A DNA stretch of 64,000 nt from NCBI RefSeq assembly GCF_037893015.1, contig NC_133658.1:252036518-252100517 (forward strand), in the 5' to 3' direction. A program made the position numbers and the translations under genes. Positions within the stretch are counted from its first letter, which is position 1. Every line of letters begins with the position of its first letter. The DNA is from Macrotis lagotis. Lineage: Eukaryota > Chordata > Mammalia > Peramelemorphia > Peramelidae. This document shows, piece by piece, positions 20,650-32,720 of the stretch. The notes under the pieces are model-generated. The model was given only the letters and a program-made list of their open reading frames with translations, was not told the DNA's origin and did no database searches.

Positions 20650-21690
20650 TAAATTTTCAGCATTTGTACCTTGGAAATTTGCAAATGTTACAAATCAGGC
20701 CTTGATATGTATATATGCATATCTATATCTTAATTTCTATTTTGTTAATTGTTTAGACTTAAGTAATGGAGAAAATATTAATAATGCTAATTTTTAAATG
20801 TGTTTTTATTTTAAATTTTAATATAAAATAAGAAAACATCATCATGTATATGACAAAACATAAGAGAGGATTCATAATATAAATATTCATTTCAAGAAAG
20901 CCTATATAATAAATATTACATATTGTGTTCAAAATTGCCCATCTTTTCTTTGCTTCCTTATAGGTTTTCTTCTATTCTCTGAATGGTTTACTTTTTCTCC
21001 TTTTCCCCTCAGGACATCTACAATTATGCATGGATCTACACACACACACACATGTATATATACATATATATGGACACTCATATATATATACATACTCACA
21101 TGTATGCACTCATATATATTTATATCTATATATAATCTTTCTACACATAGACACACATATATATATTCATAGATAGCTATGTATTTGATTTGTGTGCATC
21201 TCTCATTTTTCTGTTTCCTGAAAACATCTCCTCTTTACTCCTGTATTTACTTCTACTCTCTGTCTTGCCCTCCTATTCCTTAATACCTTTCTTCCAAGAA
21301 TTCCTGCCTCCCACACCCTTCTATACCCTCTTCTTATTAATTTACTCACCCTTCTATATATACCCTCTTGTCCTATTCCCTCACTCTCTCACTCAAGACC
21401 CTCTCCATTCACTTCTCATATATTCATATACAAATAGATATACAAGCACAGTAAATATACATACATATACACACACATATTGTTCCCTCTTCAACCCAGC
21501 CCCAATGAGAGTAGGTTTCCAGAACTACCATCTCTTCTTCCTCATCTAATTTCTCTGAATCAATTCTTCCTCACAACTCTTTTGTATAAGATAACACTTT
21601 TTTCTTTTCCTACACAATTTTACTTTTAAGAATGTCATCCTATTCAGCTTTACCCCAATCTTTTCTTCAAAGCAGAAGAAATTTTAAAAG
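20650..21690. other. AT-rich DNA with CA/TA microsatellites
   Basis: Alternating purine-pyrimidine runs (CA, TA and TG) at 21040-21180 and a weaker one at 21420-21480. Short open frames here are low-complexity or pyrimidine-rich. No gene or named repeat is supported. Confidence 0.5.
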
Positions 21691-21699
21691 TGTGTTGTA

Positions 21700-22066
21700 T
21701 TTTGTAATGATCAACTATATCTCAACATAGAGATAATTCCAAAAGATTTTGATGGAAAATATCATTCACATCCAGAGAAAGAACTATGGAGTCTGAATGC
21801 AGACTAAAGCAAACTATTTTCACTTTTTAAAAATTTGCTTTTTTTCTTTCTCATGTCCTTTCCCTTATGTTCTATTTCTAGTTTCATAATATGTAAATAT
21901 ATTTAACATGACTATGCATGTGTAGCCTATATCAGATTACAAGAGGGGAGAGAAGAGATGGAGGTAGAAAAATGTGGAACTCAAAATTTTACAAAAAATG
22001 AATGTTGAAAACTATTTTTACATGTAATAGGGAAAAAAGAAAATAAAATTATAATTAACTTTGAAA
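21700..22066 (+). mobile_element. L1-type LINE 3' end, 5'-truncated
   Basis: It contains the marsupial L1-type 3' landmarks AATTCCAAAAGATTTTGATG, CATCCAGAGAAAGAACTATG and GAGTCTGAATGCAGACTAAA, and ends GAAAATAAAATTATAATTAA plus an A-rich tail. The TSD AAAAGTGTGTTGT flanks it (about 21688 and 22067). This is a different subfamily from the 3400 and 8843 fragments. Confidence 0.8.
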
Positions 22067-22777
22067 AAAAGTGTGTTGTGCATGCACGTTTTTCCCAGAG
22101 AGCAGCCTGTTAAACATTTACCAACAGAGGTTAAGAGATGATGATGATATTTGTCCTTTGTTCTAGAAGAAGAGGTACAGCTGAAAGGGGGGGATTTGAA
22201 ATCTGAGAATTTGGTTTTGAATCACTTCTTTTACTTTCTGTGTGACAAATCACTTAACTTCTATAGGTCTCAGTTTCTTCATCTGTAAAATAGTTGAATC
22301 AAATAAGCTCTAAGTTTCCTTTCTATTCTAAATCTAAGATTCTAAAATTCTATGATCAATCAGGGTTTATGTTTGAACCCATCTAGCCCAGTCTCCTATC
22401 TCCCCCTGCTGATTAATGCAAAAAATAACAGCTTTTCCAGTGAGCTGGACTTTATTCTCTCCCTTCAGGTCATGTAGCCAGACTGGCCTGGGAGAGGTCT
22501 CTTATGAATGGGCATGGCTCTAAAGGCAGAAAAGGAAGTCAGAGTAATCCTGCCAGGTAGGCAAGGAAGCAGTCTCCTTAAGGTCAGAATTGATTTTTAA
22601 TTAACTGTACAAGGCTGTCCCTGCCTTTCCATGCCTCACCTGCTATCCTTACCTTGGTCTATATTATCAGCCTCCTGGATGATGTCATTGCTAGTATACC
22701 AGGTCTTATGAGGAATTCTGAAAGTTGAAGAGTTCAGGCTTCTGTTGATTTGTCCCTTAACAATAATTAGACAGGTT

Positions 22778-22839
<62 letters not shown>

Positions 22840-23554
22840 CCCCCCTCTCTTCTCTATTTCTGTTAACACCCAACTAACTCAAAATAAAACCTAAGGAGAC
22901 AAAGTTTATCTAAAGCATCCCCTCACCCTCACCCTCCTTCCATCAATGCCTTCTGACTACCCTATGCAGATCCCATCACTCTACTCATTGTATATGACTT
23001 GAAGCAAGTTGCTTCTTTTCTCTAGACATCTTCATTGGTGATATAATAAGAGAACTATACAACACTTCTCATCTGGACTATTGTAGTCATCCTTTAACTT
23101 GACTCCCCTTCAAGCTATTCTCTTCAATCCATTCTTCACAAAAATCCCCTCTAAAAGATAACCCACAAGGGGGCATTCAAATTTAATTGAAGATTACTGT
23201 GGGGGGAGGGACTTTCAATCCCTTCATAATTCTCTCCAAACTCTACCTCCTTCCTCTCACCTGCTGAAATGATACCATGAGAAACCTCTACATTCAGACT
23301 CTCCTCTCTTCATAGGTGATTTCCTCCTGAGGTCACTATTTTGGGAAGAACACTAGCAATGTTAAACCTGAAAAAGAAGTTGTTTAAATGTGTGTTTATG
23401 TAAAAATATACACACACATATGTGTATGTATATATGTAGCCAGATACCATAAAGAGTAGTTCCACTTTAAGAGTTTCCTAGTTGAGCTATCCAGAAATAC
23501 AGAGATGATTTTTTTTAAGGTGCTGTGCTAATTGATCAATAAAGTCCATGATTT
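22067..23554. other. MIR relic, long CT microsatellite and unassigned DNA
   Basis: Bases 22190-22320 carry a MIR-like core (TCAGTTTCTTCATCTGTAAA). A near-pure (CT)n tract of about 58 bp is at 22780-22838, followed by a C run. The rest shows no gene. An alternating ACACAT/TGTATG run lies near 23408-23440. Confidence 0.6.
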
Positions 23555-24264
23555 TGTTGCCAGAAAATACAGCGGGCTAAAGACTTTATGGGTTGGAATA
23601 AACAGGAAAGAATTCACTTAAAGGATTGATGTAGACTCAGAAGAATTTAGGAACAAAAAAAAGGTTATTTACATATTACTGTGGTTAACTGAAGCTAAGA
23701 GAGAAAATAAAATCAATTGGCTGATCCCCTGAGGGGGTGAGCAAGAAAGAAAGTAAAGACATTAATAGGAGCAGCCCGAATAAGCAGTAAAGAAGGAAAA
23801 GCAAAGGGCAGTTACAAAGTGTTGTAACTAGGTTGATCCCAGGGGATCTGCAGCACATGAGAGATTAAAGTCTATTAGGGTGATCACCCCACCCCAAGAT
23901 TGACTTCCCAAAGGGAGACTGCAAATCAATTAAGGAGTGGTTAAGCTTTTAAAGGGACAAGAAGATGAGGTAATTAGGGATACTTTGTTGGGGGCTGTAT
24001 CTCAGAGATAGGTAATTAGGAACAAGTAGATGAGAGAAAGTAGTTAGGGTAGGAATCCATTGTTTTTATTTATTTATTTATTTTTGTTAGGGACTTGTCT
24101 TATGCCTGGGGTAGATGATTTAGAGTCCTTGCCAGGGAGAGGATAAGTACTTTGCTAAAGTTCATTGACCTCATCTTACTAACTTGGACAATGGGATGGG
24201 AGAGAGATGTATAGCTGAGTCAGTGGTCTTGAGCAATGAGATGGAGGTCAGTATTAAATATAAC
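23555..24264 (-). mobile_element. Probable ERV solo LTR fragment, minus strand
   Basis: Its reverse complement aligns by eye with the LTR at 26151-27026. Shared landmarks are a T-rich run followed by TGTTCCTAAAT, then CTGAGTC, ATCCTTTAA, AATTC and a terminal CCGCTGTATTTTCTG...CA, and, further 5', GACCTCCATCTCATTGCTC. No TSD is evident, and the 5' side of the LTR appears truncated. A TTTATTTATTTA run (24066-24085) interrupts it. Confidence 0.5.
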
Positions 24265-24654
24265 ACGGTCAGCACAGAGGGAACAGTTTAATTATAGAAC
24301 ATGTTTCTCTGTCCAGTATTTCCTCTACTACAATCTCAGATGTCTGGATTCTAATATACAAAGTATGGTAAACAAATTCAAGTCGAATTCTTAATGTCAG
24401 AAGGTAAATTTGATCTTGTAACATAAACAGGGATTTGGTAGGATAGGACTGGAATTTATTCAACCATCTATTTATGCATCTCATTTTCACCTTGACTCTC
24501 CTTGCTCAACCTCTTTCTCCTTGCCTGCCAAATTTCATTCTTCTCCTTTCCAATACCCCAACCAGTATAGGATTGAAGAATATAAGATTTTCTGGCTTGC
24601 TTTATTTGTGTCCCCAGCACAGCATCTGGGACTTAACTGGAGCTTGAAAAATTC

Positions 24655-24655
24655 A

Positions 24656-24717
<62 letters not shown>

Positions 24718-24775
24718 TTTTGTCTCTATCTCTGTCTCTTCTCTGACCCTGTCTCTTTCTCTATCTCTATCTCTT
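24655..24775 (+). repeat. Compound CT microsatellite
   Basis: (CT)n of about 54 bp followed by a non-random pyrimidine motif, CTCTGTCTTTTTGTCTCTAT and on to 24738, then more CT-rich DNA. The same motif in inverse orientation follows a GA tract at 33754-33782. Confidence 0.9.
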
Positions 24776-24835
24776 TCCTTTTCTCAAGATAATTCATTCC
24801 ACTCTGATATAATTTTATTAGAAAGTTTTTTCTTG

Positions 24836-24992
24836 GGCTGGCTAGGTGGTGTAGTGGATAAAGCACCAGCCTTGGAGTCAGGAGTACCTGGGTTCAAATC
24901 TGGTCTCAGACACTTAATTAATTGCCTAGCTGTGTGGACTTGGGCAAGCCACTTAAACCCATTTGCCTTGCAAAAACCTAAAAAAAAAAATA
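24836..24992 (+). repeat. WSINE1-like SINE
   Basis: A complete copy (GGGCTGGCTAGGTGGTGTAG, AGGAGTACCTGGGTTCAAAT, TTTGCCTTGCAAAAACC). The flanks AAAGTTTTTTCTT and AAAGGTTTTCCTT suggest an approximate TSD. Confidence 0.9.
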
Positions 24993-25169
24993 AAAAGGTT
25001 TTCCTTAAATCAAACCTAATGTACTACTGTTCATGCTACATCTTTCTACCTTGACTCTAAAAATAACATGAGAGACTCACAAATGGTTAGCTAACATCTA
25101 GACCATCTAAATCAATAATATTCCTTCAATCTGCCAGATGGGTCAAACTGTCATATAATGAAACAAGCT

Positions 25170-25500
25170 CAGAATGATGAAACAGATATGATTACTACTT
25201 GTGATCAGCACTTCCTTTTTCTAAGTAGTCACTAATCATCCCTTTCATAAAAGAATTTTCCCAGAAAATGAAGTCAAACTGGTTAACATATACTCTATAG
25301 AATCTACTCTCTTCCCTTCATTGAAAGCTGAAACATTTATCCTCCTAGAATCCTGAGATCTTTTTCTCTTTCTCCACAATTTTCCCATGATAAAAGTCTC
25401 AGCAATTCCATTCACCACATCCTTTAGTACCATCTGAATTGATGACTTGTACAAACCTAGGGCATCAAGTAGCTTTCTTATAATGTCCCTACTTATCTTG
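25170..25500 (-). mobile_element. CR1/L3-type LINE relic
   Basis: It follows, with many changes, the reverse-strand order I recall for CR1/L3 coding DNA: GATCAGCACTTCCTTTTTCT, TAGTCACTAATCATCCCTTT, then CAGAAAATGAAGTCAAACTG. No frame is intact. Confidence 0.5.
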
Positions 25501-26150
25501 GGGTTATGAATGATAAGATATATATATATATATATTATTTTTCTATGCCTCTAAAAATAGAAGTGGTTGCAAAGTTACTTTTCACTCTTTCCTATCCTTT
25601 TAATCTAAAGTCTCTTTTTAATAAGATCAAATTAGCAATTACAAAAGGTGAAACTGGTCTTTAAGAAAAGCCTCCTCTCTAAAAAAAAAAAAGCCTCATC
25701 TAGATCCCATCAAGATAAGACCTAAGGCTTATCTTAGTGAAGGTCTTTTAGCAAAACTGATAAAGTCCCAAGATCCAGAGGGAGGAGGACTGTTTTCCTG
25801 AAAATAATGAAATTATTGACACCTTCTACCCTTAGTGGACCTGACTCAAAACATTTAAAGGAATTCCTTTGATAAACAAGTACTGAAAATTTCACCTACC
25901 AAAGACTTCACCTTCTGATTGTGCCAATTTAGAACTGTGCTTCCCTCAAAAGCTTCTTTGAGTTCAGTTCCATTGAACTCTGCTTCCTACATGATTGACT
26001 GCAGGCCTAGATGAATGATAAACAACTGCCATTAACCCAACTGTATTTTATTGAGGTCAAACTCTAGGACTCTTATTATCCATTATGCTCTGACTTTTCA
26101 GTTCAAAGATGATTCTCAGAAATAATCTCTAAACATTTTTTTTAAATCAA

Positions 26151-27026
26151 TGTGATAAGGTCACTGAACCTCAGTGAAATACCTTACTTCCCCCCCACCA
26201 CTCCCTTTACCAAGGACTCAGTAGATCCCTGACCTTAGGCACAAGACAAGCCCCTATGGCAAAACAATGGATCCCTAGTCTAAAAGGATTCAATTTTTGA
26301 GCTGCTGCCCCTCATTTATAAATCCTTCATTACTTCATTTTTAGCTCTTTGAGCTATGCCTCCCAAGTGTGTATTCCTAATTACCTCATCTCTTTCTGAG
26401 TAGGCTTTACATTAACACTGACCCCCATCCTATTGTCTGTTATCTAAACTATTTGAGACCCACTTAATATGCTCCTACCTCCATCTCATTGCTCTGGGCT
26501 GTGAAACTACTTGAAACTTACTCAAATTTACATTTATTCCATTGTCTACTTTATGGATACCACTTGAAGACATTAATTTGACCCTTCAGGATTTCACAAT
26601 CTGTCACCCACTCCATAATCCTTCCCTAGCACCTTCCCTTACCCATTAACCCTTTCCACCCTAGCACATAGCCTATATAAATCCTGGTCTTACTGCTGTT
26701 ATTAGCCTAGTTGTAATGCTCTTGCAACTGTCCTAACTTTCTCTTTTAGCTTGGTTACTTTCTTCTTTATGCTGCTCTCTCCCCAAGTTGTTTATCCCCT
26801 GATGACTGCTGCTATTGATTAGCCTAGATGCAACACTCTTATGACTGTCCTTACTTTCCTTCTTTACATTGCTAAATTCCCATTACTGTTTAATTCTTTT
26901 ACTTTATTGCTTTAACATTATAAACCTTTTTTTGTCCCTAAATACCTCTGGGTCAAGAGCAGGTCCTTTAAATTAATTCATTCACATTCTCAAAACTTAT
27001 AGACCACCCGGTATTTTTTTCTTTCA
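26151..27026 (+). mobile_element. Probable solo ERV LTR with 4-bp duplication
   Basis: The segment begins TGTGATAAGG and ends CTTTCA, and is bounded by TCAA on both sides (26147-26150 and 27027-27030). It carries a TATA-like CCTATATAAATCC near 26670, as expected for a U3/R junction, and an internal imperfect duplication (TTAGCCTAGTTGTAATGCTC near 26700, TTAGCCTAGATGCAACACTC near 26820). No gag, pol or env sequence flanks it. A second, minus-strand relative lies at 23555-24264. Confidence 0.55.
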
Positions 27027-27146
27027 TCAAATGGAGAACTCAACATTTTATAGAACTATTCTATAAAAACAAGGAGCATCAGACATTTAATTTTTTTTTA
27101 AATCAGTTGGTAAATTCACTATACATCTTTATCAGTTTCTTTAGAC

Positions 27147-27196
27147 CAGGGGTGGGGAACCTTTTTTCTACAAAGGGCCATTTAGATATTTATAAC
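27147..27196 (+). mobile_element. hAT-type terminal fragment
   Basis: CAGGGGTGGGGAACC followed by a T run, GGGCCATTT and TATTTATAACA resembles the end of a non-autonomous hAT element. The other terminus was not found; the sequence passes into the duplicated block at 27198. Confidence 0.5.
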
Positions 27197-27197
27197 A

Positions 27198-27419
27198 TAA
27201 TAAAATAAGTAAAAATACAATATAATAACAATGATATTTGCATGGCACTTTCAGACTATGATCTCTGAGATTCCTCCAAATATAAAGAACCAAGATAAGG
27301 CTCTTATCTAGTAACTCACCTACCACTGCCCAACAACATACCTCTGGGTTCAATCACCTGCCAAGTCCAGGAGGACCAGACCCTCAGATGCCTCATTTCT
27401 AGCCTAAGAATTCCATGCC
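27198..27419 (+). repeat. Local direct duplication, left copy
   Basis: It matches 28321-28671 at high identity: both start with TAATAAAATAAGTAAAAATA, share ATGGCACTTTCAGACTATGA and CTGCCAAGTCCAGGAGGAC-like segments, and end AGAATTCCATGCC. The left copy lacks about 129 bases present in the right one, the distal half of a hAT relic. Confidence 0.85.
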
Positions 27420-28255
27420 CACAAATTAAATTAAATTAAACATTTAATTAATCTACCCCTAAAAAGCTGCTAGATTTATTGAAATTCATGTCCTGACTAT
27501 GGTTGTCTTGGCAATGCCACACCAATATGTCCCAAGGGGTAGGGGTTCCCTGATCCTGCTTTAGTTCCCCTTTCCTTCATATTAGAACCATTTATCTTTG
27601 TATCCTTAGAATTTCATTCTTGAGACTTTCTCAGAAAGTTTGATTTCTGCAGAATTTTAAACCAGGGAATCCTATCTATCTCTTCTCTGAGCCTTTGAAA
27701 TCTGGAATGCAAAGCCAGTATGTTTAGATGTCTTCTCTTTATTACAAATTATTCCATCTTGGTGTGAATTTATCCTGGAATGGAAATTTTCCATAATAAC
27801 TCCTTCACTTTTTGAAAGGTGAAACTATCATTCATACATGTCAAGAAAATATGAACACCAGCTTTCCAGATTAGTGATGTCTCTTACTATCAAGATGATA
27901 AATAGTTGATTCATTAACCCATCTCTTATTCTTTGACCTCTCCCTGGGTCATATAAGGGTATCTGTGGATTCATATCACAATTACTTGGAAATCCAAGAT
28001 CTGTTTCTTCTTCAGACATCATAATCCCTTCCTCTTCAGAAAATGTCTCACTTAAAAAAAAAGAAAGAAAAGAAAATGCCCCATAGCTGTTATTTAACTA
28101 CAAGTATTCATCACTCTTTCTCCATCCCCATCCCTATACCCACCTCCCTTCACTTGAATTGTCCACGTCATTTTCTTCCACCACTATTTCCCCTGTTCCC
28201 AATCTTTTGGCACATGATTCCTCTTTGCCCCTTCAGATGACTTCTTCTTTGTTTT

Positions 28256-28472
28256 CACAATGGAACCTGTAACAACCTGAATGGAACCTGAATCAGATTA
28301 AAATATAACTTGGAAATTTTTAATAAAATAAGTAAAAATACAATAGAATATAGAAAATGTTAATATGTGGTTTTCCAAATCAATTTAAGTGCCCAAAAGG
28401 ATCCTTATGAACAGTGTAATGGCTCCTTTTTCTATCTACTACCAGTATTCCTTAGAAAAGTTATTTGACACC
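28256..28472. mobile_element. hAT-type MITE relic
   Basis: It shares AGATTAAAATATAACTTGGAAATTTTTAATAAAATAAGTAAAAATACAATA-type content (split here over 28292-28345) and a terminal TTTGACACC with the element at 38863-39165. The opposite end is degraded. Confidence 0.55.
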
Positions 28473-28671
28473 AATAATAACAATGATATTTACATGGCAC
28501 TTTCAGACTATGATCTCTGAGATTCCTCCAAATATAAAGAACCAAGATAAGGCTCTTATCTAGTAATTCACCTACCACTGCCCAGCAACATACCTCTGGG
28601 TTCAATCACCTGCCAAGTCCAGGAGGACTAGACCCTCAGATGCCTCACTTCTATTTCAAGAATTCCATGCC
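28321..28671 (+). repeat. Local direct duplication, right copy
   Basis: This is the longer partner of 27198-27419, offset by about 1.12 kb at the left ends. It contains the inner half of a hAT relic plus about 195 bp of flanking DNA. Confidence 0.85.
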
Positions 28672-28679
28672 ACACGGAC

Positions 28680-29510
28680 AGTGCCCACCTTGGTCTGGGA
28701 ACTTAGTCTTCATATTCTTACCTCTAATGAGAAAGATTCAAAGAAGAAAAACAAAATCAGCCCAAGAGTTAGAGTCAAGGCCCTGTGTTTCAAAGGCAAC
28801 TTAACTTCTTACTAGCTCTGTGACATAGGGAAAATCTCTCAAACTTTCTGGGTTTCATTTCAAATATAAAGTGAAGAAGTTGGACTCAATGATCTCAAAG
28901 CTCCGTTTTAGACACCTGTGAGAGAGAACCTGTGATTGCCAAATTCTGGCCCCTGAAGCACAAAGGCTAAGGGGCCAGCAGATGGCGTTGCCTCACTACA
29001 TCTCAGGAGCTGGAACTTGAATCAGCCAAGAAACCAAAGGCTCCTTGGAATGAACGATTGAGCCATTCAAAAATCTTGTGAGAAGGGACACTAGGGATGA
29101 GATAGGTGTTCATTAGCTCCAGAAATACCACCATGGAGCCAACCATAATCATTCAAGGTTCTCCCTCCAAGAAACCCCCCCATCCTTTGAAATCATCATT
29201 TATGATTTTCCCCTCCTCTGAATCTCCATACCATGCACAGCTTGCCTCACAGTTTCTGCCATTTGATAATCTTGGATGTTTCAGGAGAGGCAGCATGACA
29301 TAGGGAGCTTTCCCTGGAATCTGGACCACCTGGGTTCAAATCTGACCCTGTCAAGTACTAACCATGGGACCTTTCCAATCTCAATACCCCTAGGCAATAC
29401 TCCAAGATCATACAATTCAGGGAAGGTTCTGAATCACTGTCAGAAAAGTTTCATCATGGAGCATTTTTCCCCAAACCAATAAAATGACTAGTCTGGTTCT
29501 TGTCCTTATG
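28680..29510. other. MIR relics and unassigned DNA
   Basis: MIR-like segments lie at 28770-28900 (TTACTAGCTCTGTGACATAG, AAACTTTCTGGGTTTCATTT) and 29285-29350 (GAGGCAGCATGACATAGGG, ACCTGGGTTCAAATCTGACC). The small open frames in this interval overlap these relics and are not supported as genes. Confidence 0.5.
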
Positions 29511-29514
29511 TGTC

Positions 29515-29895
29515 ATAGGATTTCTGGTTTCTGTTCATCATTCTATCTCAACTACGAGGTTTCCAGTCACCAAACTCATCCTTAACTTCTGAACTTCTTT
29601 CACACCCTCCCTCCCATATTCAATCTGTTGTCAAGCATTGTCATTTCCACCTTCACAGTATCTCTCATATGTGTACTTTTCCATTCACAAAGTCACCACC
29701 CTGGTACAGATCTCCATCATCTTATACCTGGACTATTGCAATAACCTCTTAACTGGTCTCCTTCCCTCAAGTTCCTCCCCATCCCCCCTAACACATCCTT
29801 TACTTAGCTATCAAAATGATCTCTTCCCCTCTTTCCAACTACCCTGTTACTCTGGAGGGTATAACCATGTCCCAGTCATCCAGTCATAATCATCT
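29515..29895 (+). mobile_element. L2 LINE fragment
   Basis: It carries L2 3'-coding landmarks: CATATTCAATCTGTTGTCAA, CACCCTGGTACAGATCTCCATC, then GGACTATTGCAATAACCTC and TTAACTGGTCTCCTTCCC. It covers about the same part of L2 as the next fragment, so the two are separate copies or a duplication. Confidence 0.75.
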
Positions 29896-29914
29896 TGGTA
29901 TAACAAATGTCCTT

Positions 29915-30068
29915 GGGGCAGCTAGATGGTGCAGTGGATAGAGCACGGGCCCTGGAGTCAGTGGATGTCAGTTCAAATCCAGCCTCAGACACTTAATAAT
30001 TACCTAGTGGTCTTGGGCAAGCCACTTAACCCCATTTGCCCTGTAAAAACCTAAAAAATAAAATAAAA
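29915..30068 (+). repeat. WSINE1-like SINE
   Basis: A complete copy (GGGGCAGCTAGATGGTGCAG, GTTCAAATCCAGCCTCAGAC) flanked by the 14-bp TSD TAACAAATGTCCTT / TAACAAGTGTCCTT (29901-29914 and 30069-30082). Confidence 0.95.
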
Positions 30069-30082
30069 TAACAAGTGTCCTT

Positions 30083-30450
30083 AACTCTTGATTTTCACTC
30101 AGCCCCCTCCCACAACACCACCACCATATCCAATCACTTACCAAGTCTTGTCATTTTAACTTTTTAACATTTATGCACATACCCCCTTTTCTCTTCCGAT
30201 TCTGCCACCAACCTAGCTCAGGCCCTCATCACCAGACCTCATCAGGCCTGGAATAATTGCAATAATCTTCTGGTTAGTCTCCCATCCCAAGTCTCTTCAC
30301 ACTTCAGTCTATCCTCCATTCACATACTAAACTAATCTTCCTAAAGTACAGTTTTAATTATATCAACACTATTTCCAATCAATAAACTCCAGTAACTTCT
30401 CATTACCACAAGAATCAAATACCCTCAGTTTGGCTTTCAAAGTTTTTCAC
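30083..30450 (+). mobile_element. L2 LINE fragment, upstream half (split by HAL1 copy 5)
   Basis: It contains ATATCCAATCACTTACCAAG, CAGGCCCTCATCACCAGACC, AATTGCAATAATCTTCTGGT and AAATACCCTCAGTTTGGCTT, then stops at AGTTTTTCAC where the HAL1 begins. The L2 reading resumes at about 33411 with CATCATAGCCTGACCTCTTC. Confidence 0.75.
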
Positions 30451-31228
30451 AGGAGGGCAGAACCAAGATGGTGAAGTGAAGGCAAGGAATCCCCCAAACT
30501 CTCCCTCAGACCACTCCAAATGCCTTAAAATTATGATTCTAACCAAATTCTAGAATAGTAGAACCCACAGAAAGACTGGGTGAAAAAATTTTCAAGCACA
30601 AGACCACTTGGAAGATCGTTGGGAAGAGTCTGTTCCACTAGGGTTGGAAAGGGCTGCAATGCAGCCCCAGTTGTACCTGAGTGAACCAGCTCCAGCCATC
30701 CAGGAACAGCCCACAGGGCACCTTGGTCCCTGGAGGCATTTGGGTCTATGGCAGAGGGGGTGGTTTCCAGACCACTCAGCCCAGGGATTGCTAAGGACAA
30801 CTTGAAAGGTCAGCAAGAAAACTTTGTTGCATCAGAGTGAGCATGGATCCCAGGCCAACACAGGTCTCAGCATAGCCCTACCCAGGCAACCTATGGAGCC
30901 ACCAGAAGCTGCTTCCAGAGTGCTCAGCCCATGGATGATAACGGGGTCCTGGGAGACTGTAGGTGTCTCTCTGCTATCCCTGGGAAGGACTCTGTTGCTT
31001 TGCCCCTATTCAGATCCAGGTAGCAATCTAGAGGGGAGCTCCTGTGGTCATCCACTGACCAAGCACAAGACAGGAGAGCAGTAAGCCTCTCATAAGAGTT
31101 TGAAGGAACTGAGGTCCCTGGGGGTGGGGTATCTCAAAAACCCTCAAAAGCTTCAGAAAGTGCATCCTCCACCCTGGAAGCAGAATCCCACCTTAACAAA
31201 GAGTTAAAATCAAGTTATAGGCTGGGGA

Positions 31229-32465
31229 AATGAACAAACAGCAGAAGAAAAAGACTTTGACCATAGACAAATAGTTTGATCCCATGAATGATCAAAATAC
31301 ATACCAGAAGATGACAAAGTCAAAGTTTCTATATCCAAAACCTCCAAGAAAAATATGAATTTGTCTTAGACTATGGAAGAGTTCAAAAAAGATTTTGAAA
31401 ATCAAGAAAAGAGGGGCAGCTAGGTTGTACAATGGCTAGAGCACTGACCCTGGAGTCAGGAGGATCAGACCTAGGTTCAAATTCAGCCTCAAACACTTAA
31501 TAATTATCTAACTGTGTAACCTTGGGCAAGTCACTTAAGCCCTTTGACTTGGAGGGGGGGGAATCAAGTAAGGGAGGTAGAGGAAAAATTAGAAAGAGAA
31601 ATGAGAGCAATGTGGGAAAATCATGAAAACCAAGTCAGGAGCTTGGAGCAGGAGATTCAAATAACATGTTAAAACCAGTTTAGATCAAATGGAAAAAAAG
31701 CACAGTCCAAAAAGGTCAATGAGCTGAAAAATACATTAAAAAGCAGAATTGGCCAGATAGAAAAGAAGATTAAAAAGGCTCTATGAAAAAAATAATTCCT
31801 TCAAAAATAGAATGGAGCTCAGGGAAGATAATGACTTTGTTAGAAATCAAGAAAAAAATAAAACAAAATCAAAAGAATGAAAAACTAGAAGAAAATGTGA
31901 AATATCTCATTGGAAAATCAACTGCCCTGGAAAACAAATTCAGAAGAGATAATTTAAAAATTATTGGGCTACATGAAAGTCACGACCAGGAATAGAGTGT
32001 AGACTTCATTTTAAAGAAATTCTCCAGGCAAATTGCCCTGATATCCTGGAAGCAGAGGGTAAAATAGAAATTAAGAGAATCCACTAATCACCTCTTAAAA
32101 GAGATCCCTAAATAAAATCTCCCAGAAATATTATAGCCAAATTTCAGGACTCCCAAGTCAAAAAGGAAATATTAGAAGCAACCAGAAAGAAACAATTCAA
32201 ATATTGTGGAGCTATAGTAAGGATTATACAGGAGTTAGCAGCTTCTACATTAAGGGCTCATAGAACTTAGAATATAATATTCCAAAAGGTGAAAGAACTT
32301 GGATTACAACTGAGAATCAACTACCCAGAAAAACTGAACACCCTTTTTCAGGGGAAAAGATGGATATTCAATGAAATAGTGCACATTCACACTTTCCTGT
32401 TGAAGTGACCAGAACTGAACAGAAAATTTGGTCTTCAAGTACAGGACTCAGGTGAAGCATAGAGA
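31229..32465 (+). pseudogene. Broken L1-type ORF1 of HAL1 copy 5
   Basis: It begins ATGAACAAACAGCAGAAG, has a stop where the YF motif would be (GACAAATAGTTTGATCCC) and is split by a SINE at 31412-31558. The coiled coil and RRM start (31783-31995) are open, followed by stops in the RRM and C-terminal domain (for example AGTCACGACCAGGAATAG at about 31996). Confidence 0.85.
31412..31558 (+). repeat. WSINE1-like SINE inside HAL1 copy 5 ORF1
   Basis: AGGGGCAGCTAGGTTGTACA, AGACCTAGGTTCAAATTCAG, AACCTTGGGCAAGTCACTTA. The flank AATCAAG is present on both sides (about 31400 and 31562). Confidence 0.9.
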
Positions 32466-32720
32466 GGGTGGATGGAAGGAGGAAATTATGAAGGATTTAA
32501 TGATATTGAACTGCTTGTATTCCTGCATGGAAAAATGATACTGATAAGTCAAAAGAACCTTCTCATTTATTAGAGCAATTAGAAGAATCATATATAAACA
32601 GGAGGGAGCTGAATATGAAGGTATAATAAATTATAAAGATGGAGACAATGAGTGAGAAAGAAATGTATTGGAGAAAGAGAAAGAAGAGGTAGATATTTCA
32701 CATAAAAGAGTCAAGAAATA

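Noticed and set aside
24521..25054. 177-codon frame with a serine-leucine repeat
   Set aside because: It is a translation of the (CT)n tract running into a SINE.
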